The translations under genes and the position numbers were made by a program. A stretch of DNA of 21,485 bases, taken from assembly GCF_000306115.2 (NCBI RefSeq), contig NZ_AKWX02000022.1:1-21485 (forward strand), read 5' to 3'. Shown one piece after another: positions 1-7,671 of this stretch (position 1 is the first letter of the stretch; the number at the start of each line of letters is the position of its first letter). This DNA is from Leptospira wolffii serovar Khorat str. Khorat-H2. Its GTDB lineage: Bacteria > Spirochaetota > Leptospiria > Leptospirales > Leptospiraceae. Under the pieces are notes generated by a model. That model made no database searches. It was not told where the DNA came from and saw only the letters and a program-made list of their open reading frames with translations.

Positions 1-293
1 TTGTCCAGTATTTGATTCTCACAGTGAGGACATTTCTTTTTGTAGAAGTCCTGCAAGATCTTCTTTGTGATCTGCTCGAAGAACTCTATTCTGATTCCTG
101 CATGTTTGAATTTGCTAGAGGTATTTACTGCTGACTTGTTTTTCTTACCGTCTTCCGACTTTTCCATCTGCGCGCGCGATTTGTGAGCAATGGTTACAGG
201 GGATATAACAAATTTTGACCATTGTTGTGCTTCCTCAATGGTTTGTATTTGAAGACCTTTTTTTGACGATTTTTCTCGGTTGAAATTCTGCAT
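1..293 (-). CDS. Hypothetical protein, 3' end beyond window
   Basis: An open frame starts at ATG 293-291 and stays open for 97 codons to the left edge, so the C-terminus is missing. The visible part is polar and basic. It has no signal peptide or membrane segment. Near the truncated end it reads KKKCPHCENQILD, whose CxxC looks like the first half of a zinc ribbon or zinc finger. I do not recognise the family. The segment around 169-179 encodes SRAQ with the GC-rich string TGCGCGCGCGA on the plus strand, and the same 11 bases recur in the gene at the right edge. No convincing Shine-Dalgarno is seen before the ATG, so the start is tentative. Seen: the open frame and CxxC. Zinc binding is inferred. 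Confidence 0.55.
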   Translation of the reverse strand, partial: MQNFNREKSSKKGLQIQTIEEAQQWSKFVISPVTIAHKSRAQMEKSEDGKKNKSAVNTSSKFKHAGIRIEFFEQITKKILQDFYKKKCPHCENQILD

Positions 294-379
294 GGAAAGT
301 GGTCGATTTTCTGATTATTAAATCAAATTTACAGAATTTTTAATAGGACCGAATGTAAATGGAAAAATGAGAAATTCGG

Positions 380-625
380 TTATTTAGCCTTTTTTGCTCT
401 CTCTTCCGGCATCGGAATGTTCAATAATTCCTTTGGATGCACTCCGAGGGCTTTTGCAATTTTGTACAAACTTTGTAAACTTGGGGCCCCGTCGCCGGAT
501 TCTATCCTTTGGTAAACCCTAACTCCCATATCCAGTCCGGTTAATTCCTCCTGGGAAAGTTTCTTATCCAACCTTAGTTGTTTGATTCGCTTGCTGACGT
601 TCTTTTGAAAGGATTCATAATCCAT
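380..625 (-). CDS. Small XRE-family (Cro/C1-type HTH) transcriptional regulator
   Basis: This 81-residue protein is essentially one helix-turn-helix domain. Residues about 10-68 contain KRIKQLRLDKKLSQEELTG, then an IESGDGAPSLQSLYKIAKAL recognition and scaffold region typical of the HTH_3 fold. The tail ends in a basic AKKAK. Such stand-alone regulators bind short palindromes and usually repress their own promoter and a neighbour. It is divergent from the secreted/lipoprotein cluster at 830-3209. The intergenic region carries an inverted repeat (648-687) only 22 bp upstream of its ATG, a plausible target. It could be an antitoxin-like or phage-type repressor; no toxin partner is evident next to it. 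HTH assignment is secure; its targets are inferred. Confidence 0.85.
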   Translation of the reverse strand: MDYESFQKNVSKRIKQLRLDKKLSQEELTGLDMGVRVYQRIESGDGAPSLQSLYKIAKALGVHPKELLNIPMPEERAKKAK

Positions 626-647
626 TCGTGAATTTTAAGGTTGTTTT

Positions 648-687
648 GCTATTTATGCCATGCTACATATAACATGCTAAAAATAGC
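648..687. promoter_or_regulatory. Inverted repeat, candidate operator for the XRE regulator
   Basis: Arms 648-662 and 673-687 match at 12 of 15 positions around a 10-base AT-rich spacer. The outer GCTATTT/AAATAGC and inner CATG/CATG blocks are perfect. It lies between the divergent XRE gene (starts at 625) and the gene at 830, and abuts a TTGACT -35-like box at 689-694. A dimeric HTH protein bound here could repress both directions. Binding is inferred from symmetry and position. Confidence 0.4.
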
Positions 688-688
688 G

Positions 689-716
689 TTGACTAAAATG
701 ATGCGATAAATAGTTT
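689..716 (+). promoter_or_regulatory. Weak candidate promoter for the 830-3209 cluster
   Basis: TTGACT at 689-694 is followed after 16 bases by TAGTTT (711-716), a poor -10 box. Its value is mainly positional: it directly follows the inverted repeat at 648-687 and is the only good -35 before the gene at 830. Confidence 0.25.
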
Positions 717-829
717 CGATAAATTTCCATCGTTCTGCGCGGTTTTTGGCACATTTCCGATTTCTCGAAAATAGGAAGTCCTTATCGAACAAAACCATCG
801 GAGATTTACCTTTTAAGGAGAATCGAAGT

Positions 830-1138
830 ATGAGAAAGAATATATATTTGTTGGGCAAATTATTTGCTTTGGCATCAATCCTAATTGTTAGCCCTTTATT
901 TGCGTTCCCAAAAGTGGGAAACATGTCCGGAAGGATTCTTTACATTTCAGTTTATAACGGAAGCGATCGGCTCGTTCAAAGAGTGAAATTAAATCCGGGT
1001 GAAAGAGTTACCTTGTCTGCTTGCGATCAGTTTGTCGTATATGGAATAGCCGAGCCTCCTACCCAAATGCTGAAATTTTCTTCATGCGATAGGGAGGCCG
1101 TTATAAATGAAAGTCTTACCGCTCAACGAGCCAATTGA
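830..1138 (+). CDS. Small secreted protein of unknown function
   Basis: I place the start at the ATG at 830, not at the upstream in-frame ATG at 746. AAGGAG lies just before it, and translation from here begins directly with a signal peptide: MRKN, a hydrophobic stretch, then LFA-F as a likely signal peptidase I site near residue 24. The resulting protein is 102 residues, with about 78 mature. Two cysteines in the mature part (SACDQ and SSCDR) could form a disulfide. The mature sequence looks like a compact beta-rich domain. No family is recognised. It is first in a plus-strand cluster, 10 bp before the lipoprotein gene. Export is well supported; function is unknown. Confidence 0.65.
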   Translation: MRKNIYLLGKLFALASILIVSPLFAFPKVGNMSGRILYISVYNGSDRLVQRVKLNPGERVTLSACDQFVVYGIAEPPTQMLKFSSCDREAVINESLTAQRAN

Positions 1139-1148
1139 ATAAAATATT

Positions 1149-2237
1149 ATGAAAGATATATCGCTTTTTTACAGATGCCGGTTTATAGCCGGCATCGTTT
1201 TATTATCATGTTTAGAATCTTGTCTCAGTATTGGAGAGCATAAAACTGTATTAGAAAGAAGGGAAATAGGTAAAGAAGACGTCGGCTTAGATTTTAAAAC
1301 CTATCCTCCGGAGATTGACGGTGATTTTATTTTAGTTGGTATCGAACAAAAAACTTCTTACAAGTATAAAACCAAAATCAAAGTTTCCCGAGAAATTGAA
1401 AGAAATTCGGAAGGGGAAATTTGCGGAGGTTCGAAAGTTGAATATTTCGATCGGCAAGGAAATAGAAAATATAAATGCGAGTACGATTATAAGTATTCGT
1501 TAATACTCGCAACAGTTTTTACAGTGGGCACTGCTATTCCTCTTGTCGCTTTGTTTGATTGGTTACCGGCTCAATTTAGAATAGGAGAGGAGCAAATCGA
1601 AGAAGACTCGGTTGACGAGCGGTATATTCGAAATTGCCAACCGAATAACCCCTTGAGCAAAGGAAAGGCGTTTTTCGAATATACTTTCGATGATGAGTGG
1701 AAAGTAATCAAACGAGTTCCTATTAAGAATTGCTTCGCAAGAATTCCTATTACGATAGATTTCAATAATGCGTATGAGCTGACATATCGAATTAATATCA
1801 ATCAGGAAATTTATAATTCGGGTACCATTGCTTACAACTCCGAGGGTGACAAATTTCTAGGAAATGAAAGTAGAAAATTTAAGGAAGCTAGACAAAAGGC
1901 GGACCAATTATTCTCCCTCGAATCCGAACAACGAAAGAAAGAATCGGAAGAAAGACAAACCCAAGAGATTAAACAGTGCGAATCATTTTTTCATCGGCTT
2001 GTTCCATACTTTAAACTGAATACTCCCGTCGTTGGAGCAGGACCTACTTGTTCGGTTACATGTGATCGCTTTGTTCGTTTTAATTTTCCAACCAATTCTT
2101 GGGGTAAATTTCCTGAATGTGTAAATAGGTGTAAAAGCTGTTGGAGTTCTGTCGGCTGGGATCAATCCGGAAGAAATACAAATGGAACATCCGGCGGGTA
2201 TAATTACGACGATCTCAAAACTACGAGATCATATTAG
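1149..2237 (+). CDS. Putative Cys-rich lipoprotein with an internal membrane segment
   Basis: This 362-residue protein has an N-terminal signal (residues about 1-25) with two possible lipobox cysteines, C21 in VLLSC and C25 in LESC, so lipid anchoring is likely. A second hydrophobic stretch near residues 115-138 (LILATVFTVGTAIPLVALF) could be a membrane segment. Residues about 245-275 are highly charged and probably helical. The last 90 residues hold seven cysteines, including TCSVTC and ECVNRCKSC, and end in a Gly/Asn/Ser-rich tail, suggesting a disulfide-bonded exported domain. It lies 10 bp after the small secreted gene and 18 bp before the membrane-protein gene, so the three are probably cotranscribed. 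I recognise no family. The ATG has only a weak ribosome binding site. Confidence 0.65.
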   Translation: MKDISLFYRCRFIAGIVLLSCLESCLSIGEHKTVLERREIGKEDVGLDFKTYPPEIDGDFILVGIEQKTSYKYKTKIKVSREIERNSEGEICGGSKVEYFDRQGNRKYKCEYDYKYSLILATVFTVGTAIPLVALFDWLPAQFRIGEEQIEEDSVDERYIRNCQPNNPLSKGKAFFEYTFDDEWKVIKRVPIKNCFARIPITIDFNNAYELTYRININQEIYNSGTIAYNSEGDKFLGNESRKFKEARQKADQLFSLESEQRKKESEERQTQEIKQCESFFHRLVPYFKLNTPVVGAGPTCSVTCDRFVRFNFPTNSWGKFPECVNRCKSCWSSVGWDQSGRNTNGTSGGYNYDDLKTTRSY

Positions 2238-2255
2238 ATTTAAAAAGGAAACTAC

Positions 2256-3209
2256 ATGTTTAAAAAATATCTCGACGGATTCCGCGAGGGCACTCGGTTA
2301 TATCGAGCCAGCATAATAATCAGTTTGCTTTCTTTCTTTTCCGCTATGTTTGGAATAACCTCTTCGAGAATTGAATCTATAGATCGACTCTCTGGATTTT
2401 TTAATTCTCTTTCTGCGTTTTCAAGTATAATTGCGCTGATCCTTCTTACAATATCGGTTATTAAGAAATCGAAACAGGTTTTGCTTTATTATCTGATTTC
2501 ATTTTTGTCTTTTTTGGCAATCGTGTCACTTGATGGGGAGGGAAATTATTTTAAAATTTCAAATCAAGTTCGCGGACCTGTCGTAGAAGATAATGTCAAC
2601 TTGAACGGTGAATTCTTTTTAAACGGCTCCATCGAGATTGATGGAAAACCAGTCGAACGAAAGTTTAATCTTTGGTCGTCGAATGTTCCTCTACAAATCG
2701 GCTCGAATCAGATTAGAGTTGTGTATCGAACATCTAGCGGCTACGCAAAGTTTGAAAAAGTTGTAATTATAGATCGTATTACTCCGGAAGAAATGATCAA
2801 ACGAATTCGTTTGGAGAACGAGGCAAAGGCATTGTCGGATCGAAAGATCGAAAATGAAAAACAGGCTAAAGAAGAATCCGAGAAATTACTATCTGAAGAA
2901 GATTGGGAAAAAACTTGCGATGCGTTTCCTGAAAAGGGACTCGTTATAGAGAGGTGGAACTGGAATCGAGATATAATTAATACAACGTATTTCAGTGTAT
3001 TAGTTGAAAATAGATGCTCCATTCCGCTGAAGGATTTTAAATTTCATATTACATATATTGCCGCAAGTGGAACCGTCCTAGAAGGGGGATGGGAAACGGT
3101 TTACGAAAAGATCGAACCGAAGCAAAAGAAATGGGTGAAATTTTCTAATTCGATTTGGAACGATCAAAGTAAATCCGCATCTTTGGAGATCTATTCGGCT
3201 TCTAAGTAG
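2256..3209 (+). CDS. Three-helix membrane protein with beta-sandwich-like regions
   Basis: This 317-residue protein follows an AAGGAA ribosome binding site. Hydrophobic segments at about residues 18-36, 50-69 and 75-91 form a membrane-embedded N-terminal third. Residues about 105-172 look like an Ig- or PEGA-like beta domain (NLNGEFFLNGSIEIDGKP). A charged, probably coiled-coil stretch covers about 175-215. The C-terminal hundred residues (YFSVLVENRCSIPLKDFKF) resemble a second beta-sandwich. No catalytic motif is visible. With the two preceding exported proteins it may form an envelope complex of unknown purpose. The stop codon lies inside the left arm of the hairpin at 3202-3242. Confidence 0.65.
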   Translation: MFKKYLDGFREGTRLYRASIIISLLSFFSAMFGITSSRIESIDRLSGFFNSLSAFSSIIALILLTISVIKKSKQVLLYYLISFLSFLAIVSLDGEGNYFKISNQVRGPVVEDNVNLNGEFFLNGSIEIDGKPVERKFNLWSSNVPLQIGSNQIRVVYRTSSGYAKFEKVVIIDRITPEEMIKRIRLENEAKALSDRKIENEKQAKEESEKLLSEEDWEKTCDAFPEKGLVIERWNWNRDIINTTYFSVLVENRCSIPLKDFKFHITYIAASGTVLEGGWETVYEKIEPKQKKWVKFSNSIWNDQSKSASLEIYSASK

Positions 3210-3242
3210 TGTTTCTATATTGCAGATAGAAACACTACTTAG
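3202..3242. terminator. Perfect 17-bp hairpin between convergent genes
   Basis: Arms 3202-3218 and 3226-3242 are perfectly complementary over 17 bases, with a 7-base loop ATTGCAG. The left arm contains the TAG stop of the membrane-protein gene (3207-3209). It sits between that gene and the convergent replication gene ending at 3278, so it can serve both strands. Neither side is followed by a clean T-run, so it may block RNA polymerase or nucleases rather than be a classic intrinsic terminator. Confidence 0.6.
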
Positions 3243-3277
3243 CTAAATCCTGATTCCATCTGCAATTAATTTAAAAG

Positions 3278-4438
3278 TTACGCAATTTTATTCTGATCAG
3301 GCCTCTTTGAAAGCAAACCATTTATTAACTCATCGATCCTTGAGTGACCATGATTTATTATCTCATTCATTAGAACCGCATTCGACAATAAATCTTGTGC
3401 TTTTCTCTGAACCCGTTCCTCTCTGTCCGGCGAAGCATTGGCGCGAATTGACGGTTTTATGATTTCATCTGCGAGTTTATTCAGTTGCAGATCAAGTAGA
3501 CCTTTTTGATATTTACTCAGAATTTCTGTGGAAACTTTTGCAAGTCGGTTTCCATTCCTATTGTTTGCATACAATTGTTGGAGTTCAGATTCAAGATTGG
3601 AAGTTACGATAGAGTGGTTTTTTATTTCTAGTAAAGGACCCAAGAGGATTTTCATTTTATCAGTAAAGAGTTTGTCTAGATTAAGGTCTGGAAGAAAATT
3701 TAAGTTTGAATTTACATTTTGACCATTGCGTCTATCGGTATATTGCTTGAATAAGTTTGTGACCTTGCTCTTTTTTGCAATTCTGAATTCCACTCTCATA
3801 ATTGATTGCTTTGGTTTTATTCTAAGTCTGTTCATCGATTCTAGTCCTTTGTCATAGATCGATATTTTTATAGTTCTCCGTTTGGTTTGGAAATACGTCG
3901 TGTTCATATAATTGAAATTTTTTAATCTTGGAAAATTGAGAGTCCTAAAAATCTGAGTGTATTCGGAAACATCGTCGCTTAGAATAATATTCCTAAAAAT
4001 CTCTATCATGGATATATGGCAGGCATCCCAGTCTCGAACATGAAATCCTTCATTCTTAAGGCACCGATCTAGTTTACTTTTAATAGCATTCACATCTAAG
4101 GGCGTGTAGGACGAAACATTTACGCCATTGAATAATCTGGAAAGCGAGAAGCTAAGGGAATAGGAATATGAATTGAAGTTTGGATTTAACTTTTTGACAT
4201 AAATCCTGCCTATCCTTGTTGTTCCGTCTGTAACGAACTTTTCGCTCCTACCTTGCCTATGGGTTTTCAGAAATTTTGATTCCGAATCAATTGAAATAAA
4301 CGGGATTGGGATTAATAAACCGATCTTGTCTATTCCAGTGTATGTATCGAGATCATTTAAATTCCATCCTTTGCGTTCTGCAACTTTACAGCTATCGTAT
4401 GGATTTGCTTTGTTAGCGTTTTTTTCTTTTTCTTTCAT
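3278..4438 (-). CDS. Rolling-circle replication initiator, phage gene II/X-like
   Basis: The family is suggested by an ordered set of motifs. They are DKIGLLIPIPF near the N-terminus, SLSFSLSRLFNGVNV, HISMIEIFRNI, then TIKISIYDKGLE followed by SIMRVEFRI. This matches the layout of filamentous-phage G2P / Phage_X replication proteins, which nick one strand at a double-strand origin to start rolling-circle replication. Tyrosines such as those in FNYMNTTYF are candidate nucleophiles; I cannot tell which. The C-terminal third is charged and helical. I prefer ATG 4438 (386 residues) because AAGGAAGG precedes it; a TTG at 4480 would add 14 residues but has no ribosome site. It lies downstream of the integrase in the same direction. 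A plasmid Rep of another family is the main alternative. Confidence 0.6.
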   Translation of the reverse strand: MKEKEKNANKANPYDSCKVAERKGWNLNDLDTYTGIDKIGLLIPIPFISIDSESKFLKTHRQGRSEKFVTDGTTRIGRIYVKKLNPNFNSYSYSLSFSLSRLFNGVNVSSYTPLDVNAIKSKLDRCLKNEGFHVRDWDACHISMIEIFRNIILSDDVSEYTQIFRTLNFPRLKNFNYMNTTYFQTKRRTIKISIYDKGLESMNRLRIKPKQSIMRVEFRIAKKSKVTNLFKQYTDRRNGQNVNSNLNFLPDLNLDKLFTDKMKILLGPLLEIKNHSIVTSNLESELQQLYANNRNGNRLAKVSTEILSKYQKGLLDLQLNKLADEIIKPSIRANASPDREERVQRKAQDLLSNAVLMNEIINHGHSRIDELINGLLSKRPDQNKIA

Positions 4439-4805
4439 TTGAAAAAGACCTTCCTTTGTTATTTCTGGATCCTTAGTCAAAGCTTTGAAAGCAATTTTGA
4501 CGATTGAGAATCTCGAAATGCGAATGTTTTTATTACGTATTTTTTGTAAATTTATAAATTAAAAATATGTAATAAATTGAAATATAATATATAGATGGAA
4601 TCTTATTCTATTATTATTGTATTGATGTTTGTACGAGAATGTCTAAAAAAAGTGACTTTTTTTGTTTTTTTGTGATGGTTTTTGAGGAGGATGACTTCCT
4701 ATAGTTATTGGTATTTTTGGATTTTTTTATTTATTGTTTCAGAAGAATAACGAACTACTATTTATATATTCTCCTATTAAGTGTTCCTTAGTCTATTTTT
4801 TCAAA
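4439..4805. other. AT-rich intergenic region upstream of the replication gene
   Basis: No convincing gene is seen here. The region is very AT-rich with several T-runs (for example GTGACTTTTTTTG near 4650), and it holds the nested palindrome at 4532-4573. An intergenic AT-rich stretch next to a replication initiator is a natural place for its promoter or an origin, but no nick site could be identified by eye. Confidence 0.4.
4532..4573. repeat. Nested AT-rich palindrome upstream of the replication gene
   Basis: Outer arms 4532-4544 (ATTACGTATTTTT) and 4561-4573 match at 12 of 13 positions. Between them lies a perfect 12-bp palindrome, AATTTATAAATT (4549-4560). It sits about 90 bp upstream of the preferred start of the replication gene. 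Possible roles are an operator, promoter or origin structure. AT-rich DNA produces such symmetry easily, so confidence in function is low. Confidence 0.35.
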
Positions 4806-5462
4806 TTACCATTCTAAATAAGAAGAACCGTCAAAATATGGCTTCGTATAAAATTTGGACGTGGTAATTGGCGTAGAATGACCTAATACTTTTTGAGCAG
4901 CAATTGAACCGGCTTTCTCCAATAATTTTTGCCCTACGGTATGTCGAATTGAATGTGGATGCGCGGTTTTTCCCGTGCAAGTTACTACATTCCACGAGTT
5001 TACGATCCTTTGTAGGCTCCTGGTTGTTAGTGGCGTTCTTGTTTTCTGATGCCGTTTAGGGCGTGAAAGAAAGAAATGGTCGGATATTATATTGGCTGCG
5101 TTGTGGTATGCTTTTACGGCGGTTATAATCTCTTCTGAAAGGACTGAGTAACCCTTCTTACCCCCTTTTCGAACATACTGGATTAAATTTTCCCCTGATG
5201 GTGCCTTAAATATCCCTGAAAATCTGAGTGAAACAGTTTCTTTGGCTCGTAATCCCGTTTTACTCATTAGTAGAAAGATCGCCTTATTGCGATAATCTTC
5301 TTCTGTCATTGTTAAAGAAAATCGCTCTTTTAGTTCTCTCATAACCTGATCTGTTAGTCCCTTGCCAAATATCGGTGATTCTGTCGGAGGCTTCTGAGTT
5401 TGCTTTTTGCTCCTTTTACGGATTGTGTCGATTGATACTATTTTTACTGAATTTTCGGCCAT
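4806..5462 (-). CDS. Short tyrosine recombinase / integrase
   Basis: All catalytic residues of the phage-integrase family can be placed: R72 (GLRAKE), a beta-hairpin lysine around K102 (RKGGKKG), H170 and R173 (HSIRH), H195 (GHST) and nucleophile Y205 (FYTKPY). The start is set at ATG 5462 because GAGGTGAG lies just upstream. A longer frame to 5597 has no such site and would translate an AT-rich promoter-like region. The 218-residue product has only about 50 residues before the catalytic domain, against about 100 for a full core-binding domain, so the arm/core-binding part is minimal. It probably integrates or resolves the element carrying the replication gene downstream. No att repeats were found by eye. 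Confidence 0.85.
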   Translation of the reverse strand: MAENSVKIVSIDTIRKRSKKQTQKPPTESPIFGKGLTDQVMRELKERFSLTMTEEDYRNKAIFLLMSKTGLRAKETVSLRFSGIFKAPSGENLIQYVRKGGKKGYSVLSEEIITAVKAYHNAANIISDHFFLSRPKRHQKTRTPLTTRSLQRIVNSWNVVTCTGKTAHPHSIRHTVGQKLLEKAGSIAAQKVLGHSTPITTSKFYTKPYFDGSSYLEW

Positions 5463-5516
5463 ATTGCTCACCTCGCAATAAATTCTACTCTGTTTTCGAT
5501 CCCCCCTTAAATACCT

Positions 5517-5561
5517 AAAAGTGATAAAAATTCTTATTATTTGTAAAATTTTTTCACTTTT
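5517..5561. repeat. Inverted repeat upstream of the integrase
   Basis: Arms 5517-5529 (AAAAGTGATAAAA) and 5549-5561 match at 12 of 13 positions around a 19-base spacer. The repeat lies 55-100 bp upstream of the integrase start, in the region shared with the divergent helicase. It could be an operator or a recombinase accessory site. Function is inferred from location only. Confidence 0.3.
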
Positions 5562-5611
5562 CTTAGACGTTCCATTGGAGAGATCAATATAATACAATAG
5601 GAGATAGATTC

Positions 5612-5637
5612 TAAGTAAATTATAATTAAGTAAATTA
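5612..5637. repeat. Tandem 11-bp direct repeat upstream of the helicase
   Basis: TAAGTAAATTA occurs at 5612-5622 and again at 5627-5637, a 15-base period. It lies in the AT-rich region between integrase and helicase, just after a TATAAT at 5588-5593 on the plus strand. It may be an iteron-like or regulatory binding site, or a low-complexity coincidence. Confidence 0.3.
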
Positions 5638-5711
5638 ATAAAAAATAAAATACTTGAAAATAATAATTAATTTTTGCGGTGTGGTTTTATGGTTCAAAGT
5701 GAGGTAAGAAA

Positions 5712-7619
5712 GTGAAACTTGATCTATTTAAAATTTTAAAACCGTTCGTGTTTGGAAATCCACAACTACGAATTCCGCAGATTGAATGTTTTGAGGCACT
5801 AAGGAATTCTCGGAATGATTTCCCTAATGATCGTGAGTTGGGTATTGTATTGCCCGTTGGGTGTGGTAAGACAGGATGTATAACTCTGGCGCCATTTGCG
5901 CTCTGTTCTAAGCGGACATTGGTTATTTCCCCTAATTTGATAATCGCAGAACAATTAATATCGAATTTTGATCCTTCGAATGTTTTCTGTTTTTATAAGA
6001 AATTCAATGTGTTAACCAATAATATTTTTCCAGAATTGAGCGAAATTCGAGGAACAAATACGAATCAAAAGGACTTAGAATTGGCAGACGTTGTAGTTAC
6101 GAATATTCATCAATTAGGGACTGAAAACAATAGATGGCTCAAAAGGTTGTCACAGGATTTCTTTGATTTAATACTTTTTGATGAAGGACATCATAGTTTA
6201 GCGGAGACATGGACTTTCCTCAAGATGAAATTTCCGAAAGCGTACATTGTTAATTTCAGTGCTACTCCCGTGAGAGCAGATGGAGAAAGGATGCCCGGAA
6301 AGATTATTTATTCTTTTCCCATTGCGAAAGCAATCAAATTGAACTACGTGAAAAATCTTAAAGCGATCGTCTTGAATCCTGAAAAAATGAAATATTTAAT
6401 TTTAGGTTCTGAAGAAGAAATCGGTTTAGAACGGATCGTTGAATTTGGCAAGGAACTGCCGGCTTTTCGTAGAGCTGTTGTATCTTCGAAAGAATCGTTA
6501 GATTCGATAGTGAATGCTTCAATTACCGAACTAAAAAGGATTCGTCAAGAGGCTCGTGACGATCGTCCTAAGATTATCGCTTCTGCTTTGAATTTTAAAC
6601 ATTGTAAGCAGATTGTTGAAGCATACAAGGAAAAGGGATTAAGATCCGATTACATTCACAGTCGTAAAAATAGCCAAAAAAATAATGATGCTTATCGAAA
6701 ATTAGAAAATCATGAATTGGATGTAATTGTTCAGGTGAAAAAATTAGGAGAAGGATTCGACCATTCCTTCCTTTGTGTTGCAGCAGTTTTTAGTGTCCAT
6801 TTAACGCTTGCTCCTTTTCTTCAGTTTATTGGTCGTATCATGAGAACCAATAATGGAAGTTCAATTTTTCATCCATTGAATCAGGGTGTCGTAGTTTTTC
6901 ATGCAGGCGGAAATATTATTCCACGTTGGAACGACCTCAGAGAATTTAGCGAAGCGGATCAGGAATATTTTAGCCAATTATTACCGATGTCTGGGATAGA
7001 TTTTTCAAACTCCGATGAATTAGTGACTAATCCTGATATTGATCTCGAAGGAACCGAAGAGAAAGAATTTATTGCGGGTGACTCAGATTCTTCCTTCACC
7101 CCAAAAGTAAAATCGTCGGAAATACAACCGAAAGGTAATCAGGGTGATTCGATTTTAGATAATGAAATGGCTTCCCCGATAAATCGAAACGGTTTTCAGA
7201 TTACCGAACAAATAGGCCTAGATTTGGAAAGTCTGCCTTTAATTCAGGAGAATTACGAGGCAATGGAAGCGATCCGAAAATTATCAGAATTAGGTTTTAG
7301 TGGGCAACAAGTGTTGGACGCAATGAACTCTCAGCCTATCATTCCCAAAGTCCAAAAGCGCCAAGAGGCTCGTTATAATTTGAATGAACGTGTTAAGGCC
7401 GAAGTTGATAAAATTTTGAATTCTAAATCTCTCTCCGCTGGTGGTTATGAGTTGGATAAAAATCATCGAGGAAAGACAAATTATGTTATTTTAAAGTCAG
7501 CAATTGATCTGCGCATCAACGATTTCATTAAACGGAAAGCAAATGAGCGAAGCGAATTGTCTCAAGAAGATCTGGATTTGATCGATGAAAATTTTGACAA
7601 GTTAGTCGAACTAGTATGA
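5712..7619 (+). CDS. Superfamily 2 DEAD/DEAH-type helicase
   Basis: The start is GTG 5712, preceded by GTGAGGT at good spacing. Helicase motifs appear in order: Walker A PVGCGKTG (residues 48-55), motif II DEGH (157-160), SAT (183-185), motif V GEGFDH (346-351) and motif VI QFIGRIMR (371-378). This is an ATP-driven nucleic-acid translocase of the SF2 group, close to the Res-like/SSL2-like branch. Residues about 430-480 look like a low-complexity linker. The last 130 form a charged helical domain of unknown role (KNHRGKTNYVILKSAIDLRI). At 635 residues it has no fused nuclease or methylase. Divergent from the integrase, it may help replicate the element, or act in defence. Helicase call is firm; role is inferred. 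Confidence 0.85.
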   Translation: MKLDLFKILKPFVFGNPQLRIPQIECFEALRNSRNDFPNDRELGIVLPVGCGKTGCITLAPFALCSKRTLVISPNLIIAEQLISNFDPSNVFCFYKKFNVLTNNIFPELSEIRGTNTNQKDLELADVVVTNIHQLGTENNRWLKRLSQDFFDLILFDEGHHSLAETWTFLKMKFPKAYIVNFSATPVRADGERMPGKIIYSFPIAKAIKLNYVKNLKAIVLNPEKMKYLILGSEEEIGLERIVEFGKELPAFRRAVVSSKESLDSIVNASITELKRIRQEARDDRPKIIASALNFKHCKQIVEAYKEKGLRSDYIHSRKNSQKNNDAYRKLENHELDVIVQVKKLGEGFDHSFLCVAAVFSVHLTLAPFLQFIGRIMRTNNGSSIFHPLNQGVVVFHAGGNIIPRWNDLREFSEADQEYFSQLLPMSGIDFSNSDELVTNPDIDLEGTEEKEFIAGDSDSSFTPKVKSSEIQPKGNQGDSILDNEMASPINRNGFQITEQIGLDLESLPLIQENYEAMEAIRKLSELGFSGQQVLDAMNSQPIIPKVQKRQEARYNLNERVKAEVDKILNSKSLSAGGYELDKNHRGKTNYVILKSAIDLRINDFIKRKANERSELSQEDLDLIDENFDKLVELV

Positions 7620-7671
7620 AGTATGGAATATTAGCAGCTTGATTATTTGTGTCAAAATTATATTCAGAATC

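Noticed and set aside
746..829. N-terminal extension of the small secreted protein from ATG 746
   Set aside because: It would place 28 polar residues before a clear signal peptide, and the ribosome site sits just before ATG 830.
736..4971. TGCGCGGTTTTT found at 736-747 and 4960-4971
   Set aside because: The second copy is inside integrase codons and the surrounding sequence is unrelated; no evidence of a dispersed element.
5463..5597. N-terminal extension of the integrase
   Set aside because: The region is AT-rich and repeat-bearing without a ribosome site, whereas GAGGTGAG directly precedes ATG 5462.
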